64,000 bases of DNA, from positions 11,793 to 75,792 of the forward strand of contig CAYOLG010000025.1 in assembly GCA_964404745.1 (NCBI GenBank), in the 5' to 3' direction. Of the stretch, positions 17,650-24,120 are shown in pieces. A model generated the notes under the pieces. It was not told the DNA's origin. It saw nothing but the letters and a program-made list of their open reading frames with translations, and made no database searches. This DNA comes from Pelagisphaera sp964404745 (GTDB lineage Bacteria; Verrucomicrobiota; Verrucomicrobiia; Opitutales; Opitutaceae). Both the position numbers and the translations under genes were made by a program. The stretch's first letter is position 1; each line of letters opens with the position of its first letter.

Positions 17650-17997
17650 ATGATCGAATATCTAGACATCATTCTCGCCGCTCTCGTCGTAATCGGAGCT
17701 ATCTTCATTTTGCTTGGCTTAGTAGCCCTAATGAAGCTGCCCGATTTCTCTATGCGTCTACACGGACCTAAGAAAGCGACCACACTGGGCACAGGGGCCA
17801 TCTTGATCGCATCTGGCATTTCCTTCTCAGGCCATGTGGACGGCATCAGCCTGCACGAAATTCTCATCACGGGCTTTCTATTCATCACCGCTCCTTTAAG
17901 CGCTCATCTCATGGCCAAAGCAGCCCTCCATTTGAAACTCAAAAACGTGGAGCGGACTCGCCCTTTGAAAACCGGGAACAAAAGCCGAAAGGATTGA
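17650..17997 (+). CDS. mnhG: Mrp antiporter subunit G (only intact subunit)
   Basis: A 115-residue membrane protein with three helices. The first (IILAALVVIGAIFILLGLVA), the conserved LMKLPDFSMRLHGPKKATTL loop and HEILITGFLFITAPLSAHLM are the MnhG/MrpG pattern. The subunit works only within the seven-protein Mrp Na+/H+ antiporter complex of the inner membrane. Because A, D, E and F next to it are broken and B and C are absent, this copy probably has no complex to join unless another mrp locus exists. GAGG precedes the ATG. It ends 120 bases before a convergent regulator gene. Confidence 0.88.
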   Translation: MIEYLDIILAALVVIGAIFILLGLVALMKLPDFSMRLHGPKKATTLGTGAILIASGISFSGHVDGISLHEILITGFLFITAPLSAHLMAKAALHLKLKNVERTRPLKTGNKSRKD

Positions 17998-18053
17998 GGT
18001 CCCCTACGATTCAAGATGGGTTAAACTTAGGTAGACCCGTAGTCCTTGGAAGT

Positions 18054-18086
18054 AAAAAAACGGCTTCCCTGGAAAAGGAAAAGCCG
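18054..18086 (-). terminator. Intrinsic terminator of the regulator gene
   Basis: On the minus strand a hairpin with outer stem CGGCTT / AAGCCG (18061-18086) is followed by seven T (18060-18054), about 30 bases after the regulator's stop codon. Confidence 0.8.
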
Positions 18087-18117
18087 CTAAAATTCTGACC
18101 AAACTCTGCCGCTTAGC

Positions 18118-18423
18118 CTACTCGACAAATTCCAGCAAATCCGATACGCTCCTGTGAGACTCAATTGGATGCCGCAATTTCGAACGTTTGTTAATCCGAT
18201 AGTGATTTCTCCGTCCCACTCTCTCGCGCTTGACCACGCCCGCTTCCTCTAGCTCAGCCACAATACGCTGAACCGCTCGCTCAGTAATCCCCACCTCGAG
18301 CGCGACATCCCTCAGCCGACTATCAGCATCTTTGTGTAGGCACAGTAGCACGTGGGTGTGATTCGAGAAAAAGGTCCAACTGCCAGGCTTTGTCTGGGGC
18401 ATAACTAAAGAATCTGCTGTCAT
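18118..18423 (-). CDS. Winged-helix transcriptional regulator (MarR/ArsR type)
   Basis: A 101-residue DNA-binding protein. The sequence THVLLCLHKDADSRLRDVAL, VGITERAVQRIVAELEEAGV and RERVGRRNHYRIN is a complete winged helix: helix 2, recognition helix and beta-wing. It lacks the extra dimerisation helices of full MarR proteins, so it is a minimal version. ATG at 18423 is chosen because AAGGAG lies nine bases upstream, and it drops six residues offered by an earlier start. Its promoter region (18424-18483) contains an AT-rich partial palindrome (AATTGATTAATT) and the box CACGAATT, also seen before the neighbouring hibernation-factor operon. It may repress itself and that operon; this is inference. 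Confidence 0.8.
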   Translation of the reverse strand: MTADSLVMPQTKPGSWTFFSNHTHVLLCLHKDADSRLRDVALEVGITERAVQRIVAELEEAGVVKRERVGRRNHYRINKRSKLRHPIESHRSVSDLLEFVE

Positions 18424-18483
18424 CTTGAGGCTCCTTGCCAATTAATCAATTACTGATTTTGTCATCACGAATTTTTAGTAGCG

Positions 18484-18511
18484 AAAAAAAATTCGCCTAA
18501 GGTCGGGCGAA
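18484..18511 (-). terminator. Intrinsic terminator of the hibernation-factor operon
   Basis: On the minus strand the stem TTCGCC / GGCGAA with an 8-base loop is followed by eight T. It lies about 47 bases after the stop codon of the hibernation-factor-like gene. Confidence 0.82.
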
Positions 18512-18557
18512 GGATTGGGCGCCGCCGCCGCCCAGACGAAGGCGCCATACCTTCCTC

Positions 18558-18890
18558 CTAATAGTGGCCTTCCTGCACCCTAGTTTTGCTCTTTTCCATT
18601 CGGGCCCTCCGCCGCATCTGGCGATCGCATACTTCAAGCGACCTGGATATGGCGGAAAATACTCCGGATCCTCGTTTCTCGACCACTCGGTCGTGCCCAC
18701 GAACCTCAAGCCTCGCTGTGGCGATGAATTCGTCCTTCGAAGCCCCCAAACTGTCTCGCTTGATGCTTCGCCTCAAACGATCTAATCCGGGATACCGGCG
18801 GTATAGCGCGTCCGACTCGCGGCGAATGAATTGCGTCAACCGCTCGCTCGGGTGTACCCGCACCAGTTCCACATGAGCCTTCTCGTCCAT
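18558..18890 (-). CDS. Ribosome hibernation factor-like (HPF/RaiA) protein
   Basis: A 110-residue protein similar to HPF/RaiA (sigma-54 modulation) proteins, which bind the 30S decoding site and silence ribosomes in stress or stationary phase. The alternating beta-helix layout is visible: VELVRVHPSERLTQFIRR (helix 1), then FIATARLEVRGHDRVVEKRG (beta strands) and SGVFSAISRSLEVCDRQMRR (helix 2, with the conserved basic end). It has no long C-terminal dimerisation domain, so it is of the short type. GGAGGG just before the ATG at 18890 supports the start. It follows a 63-residue basic protein in the same operon, by 25 bases, and ends at a clear terminator. Confidence 0.75.
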   Translation of the reverse strand: MDEKAHVELVRVHPSERLTQFIRRESDALYRRYPGLDRLRRSIKRDSLGASKDEFIATARLEVRGHDRVVEKRGSGVFSAISRSLEVCDRQMRRRARMEKSKTRVQEGHY

Positions 18891-18915
18891 CTCTATTCCC
18901 TCCAGCGAGGCGCCA

Positions 18916-19262
18916 TTAAAATAACCGCTGGGAAAGCAGGCTGCCGGAAACCCGCGGCGACGACTGGAAATTGCTCGGCCCCGCGCCCATTTTCCTGCCC
19001 CATATGGCTTTCCCTAATCTCAAACCGCGGCGCACGCCCTTCCAAGGGTTGATGCCCCCGTTGCTAGCGCTGTCGCTGCNNNNNNNNNNNNNNNNNNNNN
19101 NNNNNNNNNNNNNNNNNNNNNNNNNNNNNNNNNNNNNNNNNNNNNNNNNNNNNNNNNNNNNNNNNNNNNNNNNNNNNNNCCGCGGCGCACGCCCTTCCAA
19201 GGGTTGATGCCCCCGTTGCTAGCGCTGTCGCTGCGGATATTCTCATTGCTAGTAGTTTTCAT
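18916..19262 (-). CDS. Small basic protein, 63 residues once the false gap is closed
   Basis: From ATG at 19262, preceded by a strong AGGAGAG site, the frame enters the N gap. When the two identical 55-base flanks are merged, it reads on without a break to TAA at 18916-18918, giving 63 residues. The protein is rich in Gly, Ser, Arg and Lys, with an Arg/Lys-rich middle (WKGVRRGLRLGKAIWGRKMG), and no membrane helix. I do not recognise it. It is the first gene of the operon with the hibernation factor and could be an RNA- or ribosome-binding stress protein; that is a guess from charge and neighbour. Confidence 0.65.
19025..19234. other. Assembly gap (100 N) flanked by an identical 55-base overlap
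   Basis: Bases 19080-19179 are 100 N. The 55 bases before the gap (19025-19079) are repeated exactly after it (19180-19234). Merging them removes 155 bases and restores an uninterrupted 64-codon frame on the minus strand, which supports the artefact explanation. Confidence 0.92.
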
Positions 19263-19284
19263 TTTCTCTCCTATCCTTTATAAC

Positions 19285-19314
19285 GTAACTTGTTACACGA
19301 AACTTAATTCGTGT
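19285..19314. promoter_or_regulatory. Overlapping double palindrome before the small-protein/HPF operon
   Basis: GTAAC-TT-GTTAC (19285-19296) overlaps ACACGAA-N6-TTCGTGT (19295-19314). They lie 23-52 bases upstream of the ATG at 19262, with TATAAA between as a candidate -10 box on the minus strand. This looks like one or two operator sites for a dimeric regulator, perhaps the nearby winged-helix protein. Confidence 0.55.
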
Positions 19315-19518
19315 TTAAATTCCCCAAGTCAAGCGATTCCGGCGTTTTTTACGTAATATTTTTCGCGTATATATTTTCGCTATTAAAAGCCTCATACGTC
19401 CAATTCCTGCCGACTTTGTTCCCTGGAATTTTGGCTCGCGGTTGCCAAAATAGCTCGTCAACTTTCGAAGCTACCGATTCGCCTATTGGCGAAGTCCATT
19501 CAACGCTTTTGGCGACCC

Positions 19519-21651
19519 ATGGCAATCTGGCAATCTTTCTTCAATCTTTGCATCGGCAAACGCCTTCTTTCGGTAGCGGCGCTAATTCTCGTCGGGCCCG
19601 TTGCCTTCTCGAAGACACACGAACCCTACGGTTCATTTCTGTCTGAGAATGGAGAAATGAGGATCGTCTCCGGCCTTATTGTACGGGAGATCCCCTCGAG
19701 TAAAATCGGGGAGCAACCTCTCATCGCTGTGGGATCCGCCAACGGGATTCATCACCTATACGACCCCAATAATTTCGCCATACAAGCGATTTGGACAGGG
19801 ACTTTCGCCACAGTCGATTCGAGCGACGATGTTGTCTTCGACGAATCCCGATTCAAGCGATTCATGCTACGGGACCGGCCCTGGACCTTTGGCGAACAGC
19901 CCCGGCGCGATCTTGAACACAGGTGGCGAGGGTATGAAGTCCGAAACAACGTCATCTACTATCAGTACCAGCTAAGTGATGAAGCGTCGGGAATGAGATG
20001 GAAGATTGAAGAGCATCTGCAATCCCCGTCAGAATCCCAGCAAAAGCTATTGTTCGATATCCAACCCAGTAGCGAAACCGAGGAATACCTTAACTATTGG
20101 GTCAAGCAAACGCATTTTCGCCGCCTTTCAACCAATGGACAGCAAAACCAGCGCAATCTGCTCAAGAATCTGCTTCCCAACCAAGAGCAATTCACGATTG
20201 CATTCTATCGTCGCAAAGAGGGCCCCATTTTGCCTCACGGGTATCATGTAAGCGAGATATCGATACCGACGCCTGAATATCCTTATCGATTTGAGCCAAC
20301 CGATATAGATTTCGGACCTGATGGTTCAGTTTATACCTCGCACCGAACCGGTAGCGTTTGGCGTCTGAGAGACGGCGAGTGGTCGCTTTTCGCCGAAGGC
20401 CTGCACGAAGCGATCGGCGTCCGCGTCGATCCGGAGGGAAATGGCGTCTACGTTATGCAGCGCCCCGAGCTGACTTTGCTTACGGATACAGACGGGGATG
20501 GCGTGGCTGATGTCTACGCTACGGTGGAGGACCGTTTTCGCTATACCGGTCACTACCACGAATTTGCCTTCGGTCCTCGCATCAACTCTGAAGGAGAGCT
20601 ATATTTTTCCACTGGCCTATCCGCGGGAGCCACTCATCACGTCGCCGCGCCCGATGGCTACCCAAGCCAGATGTCATCAGCCCTTGGATACCGGGGCTGG
20701 GTAATGGAACGGAGCCCGGACGGAACACTGACGCCTTTCGCCTCCGGACTTCGTTCGCCTGCGGGCATCGGCATGAACGACCACGACGAGCTCTTCGTCA
20801 CTGACAATCAAGGCGATTGGGTTGCCTCTTCCTATTTGGCCCATGTCGAGGCAGGCGACTTTCTAGGACACCCCGCTTCCTATTGGGATCGCTCGGAATT
20901 CGGAACCACTCCCCGTGTTCTCGACTATCGTACCGTGGGACTGATCCCCGAAAGTGTCCCGCCACTCAACTTCGACGAGATCCGTAGAAACCGAAAGCCA
21001 CCGGCTGTCTGGCTAGCCCATGGCGATCTAACCAACTCGCCCGGTCATCCATCCTTCGCTCCATCAAAGGGTTTCGGTCCCTTCGCAGGGCAAGCCTTCA
21101 TCGCTGACATTTCCCATCGCGCCGTTGTTCGGGTTGCCCTTGAAAAGGTCCGAGGCACCTATCAAGGGGCGGCTTTCCCATTTATTCGCCCCCTGAAAAG
21201 CTCGTCCTATTCGAGCGCATTCGATCCTGAGGGCAACCTGTGGGTTGGATCCGTCGGGCGTGGATGGACCCCCGGAGAACCGGCGATCGAAATCATTTCC
21301 TACGACCCCTCCACAACGCCTTTCGAGATGCAGCGCATCGAATTGACTCGAGACGGATTCGATGTCCATTTTACCCAGCCGCTCGAAAACGACTCAATCG
21401 AGGCTGCCGCGATAAGTATCCAAGAATTCCGGTACCAGTATTGGGACACCTATGGCTCCGAACCTTTTGACGAGACTTCCGTCCCCGTTCGGTCTGCTAG
21501 CGTTTCCCAGGGCAAAACGAAACTATCGATTACCGTTCCCCGACAAGAGGGCTACGTATACTATATCGAATTACCCGAGCTTCAATCAGCAAGTGGTTTG
21601 TCGCTAGATAATAACTACGGAGTGTATACCTTAAACCAACTGCTTCCATGA
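19519..21651 (+). CDS. PVC-type sugar dehydrogenase beta-propeller (DUF6797-like N-terminus)
   Basis: A 710-residue exported protein with a signal peptide after ATG 19519 (LLSVAALILVGPVAFS); an upstream TTG at 19486 would only lengthen the leader. Residues about 40-250 contain a domain (QPLIAVGSANGIHHLYD, AIWTGTFATVDSSDD) that I associate with DUF6797 and that recurs in the next gene. Residues about 265-600 form a glucose/sorbosone-dehydrogenase-like propeller: FEPTDIDFGPDGSVYTSHRT, LLTDTDGDGVADVYATVEDR, GLRSPAGIGMNDHDELFVTD. A C-terminal beta domain follows. It lacks a haem motif, but the next gene, overlapping by four bases (ATGA), encodes a cytochrome c. Likely role: periplasmic sugar oxidation with electron transfer to that partner. 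Confidence 0.82.
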   Translation: MAIWQSFFNLCIGKRLLSVAALILVGPVAFSKTHEPYGSFLSENGEMRIVSGLIVREIPSSKIGEQPLIAVGSANGIHHLYDPNNFAIQAIWTGTFATVDSSDDVVFDESRFKRFMLRDRPWTFGEQPRRDLEHRWRGYEVRNNVIYYQYQLSDEASGMRWKIEEHLQSPSESQQKLLFDIQPSSETEEYLNYWVKQTHFRRLSTNGQQNQRNLLKNLLPNQEQFTIAFYRRKEGPILPHGYHVSEISIPTPEYPYRFEPTDIDFGPDGSVYTSHRTGSVWRLRDGEWSLFAEGLHEAIGVRVDPEGNGVYVMQRPELTLLTDTDGDGVADVYATVEDRFRYTGHYHEFAFGPRINSEGELYFSTGLSAGATHHVAAPDGYPSQMSSALGYRGWVMERSPDGTLTPFASGLRSPAGIGMNDHDELFVTDNQGDWVASSYLAHVEAGDFLGHPASYWDRSEFGTTPRVLDYRTVGLIPESVPPLNFDEIRRNRKPPAVWLAHGDLTNSPGHPSFAPSKGFGPFAGQAFIADISHRAVVRVALEKVRGTYQGAAFPFIRPLKSSSYSSAFDPEGNLWVGSVGRGWTPGEPAIEIISYDPSTTPFEMQRIELTRDGFDVHFTQPLENDSIEAAAISIQEFRYQYWDTYGSEPFDETSVPVRSASVSQGKTKLSITVPRQEGYVYYIELPELQSASGLSLDNNYGVYTLNQLLP

Positions 21652-22613
21652 ACGCCCACCGTGTTGCCATTTTCGGAATATTGGGAATACTCGCCCAACT
21701 AGGGCCAACGCTTTTCGGCCAGGCCAACGACATCGTTGTCGGCGATCGGGTCGTCGTTCAGCGGTGCGTTATTGACGGTCCATCGAGCCGCATGATCGCC
21801 GTTGGCTTTCCTGGGGGATTCAACTATGCGTTTGACGCTCAAAACGGAGCCCCCGTTTACGTTTGGCAGGGAGGATTCATCGATTTCTCCGGCGAAACGC
21901 TAGCGCGCGGCGGGAAGACTGTTGAGATTCTCGGCTCCAAACAGCCCCTAGGCGTCGCCACAGTTCCACTCCGTGTAGGCGATCCCGAACGATTGCCACG
22001 AACGCTCGCCTTTAAAGGCTATCAACGCGGTTCCGAAAACGGAGCGCCACGTTTTTTGGTCGAACTGAACGGGAATCTAGTGACCCAATGGCTTGACGTG
22101 GATAAGACCGGGGCCACGCAAATCCACTTGCAATTCGCCAAACCAGAGCAGGGCGACAAGTTCTACCGGATCGATTCTCGCATCCATGCGAATTCGAAGC
22201 TTAGCGATGGGCTAAGTTGGTACAGTCCCAGCGTAGTAAAAATCCCCAAGGGCATAGAGCAGGCTACTATCACGCTTGAATTGAAACCGCTTCAGAACCT
22301 CTTCGTTCGCGAGAACACTCGACTGAGCGGCCCCCAACTGTATTCAAGCTACTGTCGGGCTTGCCACTCTGTCGACGGAACCGGCCTCATCGGCCCCAGC
22401 TTCAAAGGCCTGTGGGGCAGTAATCGGGAGGTAATTCGTAATGGGACGCCTCATACAGTCCTTGCCGATGGCGACTACATCAGGGAATCCATTCTCCAAC
22501 CACAAGCAGCCCTCGTCAAAGGCTACGAAAACGTCCCCATGCCCAGCTTCGAGAACGTTCTGAGCGACCAAGATGTCAAAGCTCTGGTCGAGTACTTTAG
22601 GGAATCGCTGTAG
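21648..22613 (+). CDS. Secreted cytochrome c with DUF6797-like domain
   Basis: A 321-residue protein with signal peptide (VAIFGILGILAQLGPTLFG). Residues about 25-180 resemble the N-terminal domain of the preceding gene product (SRMIAVGFPGGFNYAFDAQN, VYVWQGGFIDFSGE). Residues about 235-321 form a class I cytochrome c: haem motif CRACH, and methionine ligand in NVPMPSF, followed by VKALVEYFRESL. It overlaps the upstream propeller gene by four bases, so the two are translationally coupled. In many PVC proteins propeller and cytochrome are fused; here they are split. It probably accepts electrons from the propeller enzyme and passes them to a membrane oxidase. Confidence 0.87.
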   Translation: MNAHRVAIFGILGILAQLGPTLFGQANDIVVGDRVVVQRCVIDGPSSRMIAVGFPGGFNYAFDAQNGAPVYVWQGGFIDFSGETLARGGKTVEILGSKQPLGVATVPLRVGDPERLPRTLAFKGYQRGSENGAPRFLVELNGNLVTQWLDVDKTGATQIHLQFAKPEQGDKFYRIDSRIHANSKLSDGLSWYSPSVVKIPKGIEQATITLELKPLQNLFVRENTRLSGPQLYSSYCRACHSVDGTGLIGPSFKGLWGSNREVIRNGTPHTVLADGDYIRESILQPQAALVKGYENVPMPSFENVLSDQDVKALVEYFRESL

Positions 22614-22715
22614 CTGGAAACTTTATCTCGAAAATCAAACCATTGCTTCCTTCTGTTCTATTCTGCCTTTAGAAAACTTCTCGCTCAAAGAATCTCCTTT
22701 CCAAAAGATGGGGAG

Positions 22716-24104
22716 ATGATTCGAGTAGCCTTCGCAAAATCGGCAATCATCGCCCTCATCGCTCTGGCAAACTCAAACGCTCGCGAAGAACTGCCATTTA
22801 TGGATCCCATACCGGAGCCTATTGAAATCGGAGATCTCGAGCTTCATCTTGAACTTTGGGCTACCGCTCCCCACTCAAGCAGTAAGGCCCCTCGAGCCCG
22901 GATAAACGCGATGAAACCTGAACCTAGCGGATCGGGTACGAATTTCATAAACGATCAACGCGGGCTGCTATACCGAATCGAAAACAAGCGATTAATCCGA
23001 TTCCTGGATCTTCGAGACTACCTGCCTGAATTTCACGACGAGCGGGGGCTGGGAGGCGGTTTCAATTTCTTCGAACTGCATCCGGGATTTGGCAACAACG
23101 GGCTATTCTACACGGTTCATACAGAGGAGCTTGGCCCTAAGAAACCGGATTTCATGGGCCCCGAGCATCAAAATACGAATCCGATCGACTCCGTCGTTCT
23201 CGAGTGGACCGCCCTCGAGCCCCGAGCCTCGACTTTCGAAGGATCGGTACGGGAATTGCTGCGAGTCAGGTTTCCCCGACATATTCATTGTATCCAGGAT
23301 TTAGTTTTCAATCCTCACGCGATGCCCGGCGATAAAGACTATGGCATGCTCTACATCGGCATCGGCGAGGGTGGATCCATGATTGCCGGGCAAGCCGGAA
23401 GTCTCGACCGGCTCGATTCCATACTTGGAACAATCATTCGCATCGATCCCGCCGGATCCAATAGCGCCAACGGAAACTACGGGGTACCGACGGACAATCC
23501 TTGGGCCGACGACTCCAACGAGGCAACCTTGGGCGAGCTATGGGCTATTGGCTTCCGCAATCCACACCGCTTCGCTTGGGGACCTGAAGGTCGGCTTTAC
23601 GTTACCGATATCGGCGAGTCCAATATCGAGGAATTGAACCTTGTGGAAAAAGGAGGTCGCTACGGCTGGCCGCATCGCGAGGGGACGTTCGAGCTTCAAC
23701 TAGACCGCAACAAGTTTGGCCTACTGCCGCTGCCGGGCAACGACAGCGGATTCACCTATCCGGTCGCCCAGTTCGACCACATGGATGCAGCGGCAATCTC
23801 TGGAGGATACGTGTATCAGGGAAATCAACACACTTTGTTGAGAGGTCTTTACGTTTGCGGGGCTATCGTGCAAGGCCACCTATTCTACACCGACGCTAGC
23901 AAACTTACGCTCGGTCGAACCGCCCCTTTCCAGAAGTTCCGTATCTTCGAAAGTGGATCCGAAACCACCATGACCCAATTAACCGGTCCCGGACGAGTCG
24001 ATCTCCGATTCGGGATCGATCACCAGGGCGAACTGTATATTTTTGAAAAAAATCAGGGCCGGATTTACCAAATCGAGAAGGTAATCCAGATAAACGAATT
24101 ATAG
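22716..24104 (+). CDS. PQQ-dependent sugar dehydrogenase (glucose/sorbosone type)
   Basis: A 462-residue exported propeller with a short signal peptide (IIALIALANSNA). Typical motifs of soluble glucose / sorbosone dehydrogenases are seen: DERGLGGGFNFFELHPGFG, GMLYIGIGEGGSMIAG, SILGTIIRIDPAG, LWAIGFRNPHRFAWGPEGRL, and VTDIGESNIEELNLVEKGG. The first two carry the active-site histidine and PQQ/calcium region of the family. It would oxidise aldoses with PQQ in the periplasm; electrons could go to the cytochrome encoded 100 bases upstream. It is convergent with the large haem protein at 24121, with 16 bases between stop codons. The exact sugar is unknown. Confidence 0.87.
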   Translation: MIRVAFAKSAIIALIALANSNAREELPFMDPIPEPIEIGDLELHLELWATAPHSSSKAPRARINAMKPEPSGSGTNFINDQRGLLYRIENKRLIRFLDLRDYLPEFHDERGLGGGFNFFELHPGFGNNGLFYTVHTEELGPKKPDFMGPEHQNTNPIDSVVLEWTALEPRASTFEGSVRELLRVRFPRHIHCIQDLVFNPHAMPGDKDYGMLYIGIGEGGSMIAGQAGSLDRLDSILGTIIRIDPAGSNSANGNYGVPTDNPWADDSNEATLGELWAIGFRNPHRFAWGPEGRLYVTDIGESNIEELNLVEKGGRYGWPHREGTFELQLDRNKFGLLPLPGNDSGFTYPVAQFDHMDAAAISGGYVYQGNQHTLLRGLYVCGAIVQGHLFYTDASKLTLGRTAPFQKFRIFESGSETTMTQLTGPGRVDLRFGIDHQGELYIFEKNQGRIYQIEKVIQINEL

Positions 24105-24120
24105 CCCTATACACTTTCCC

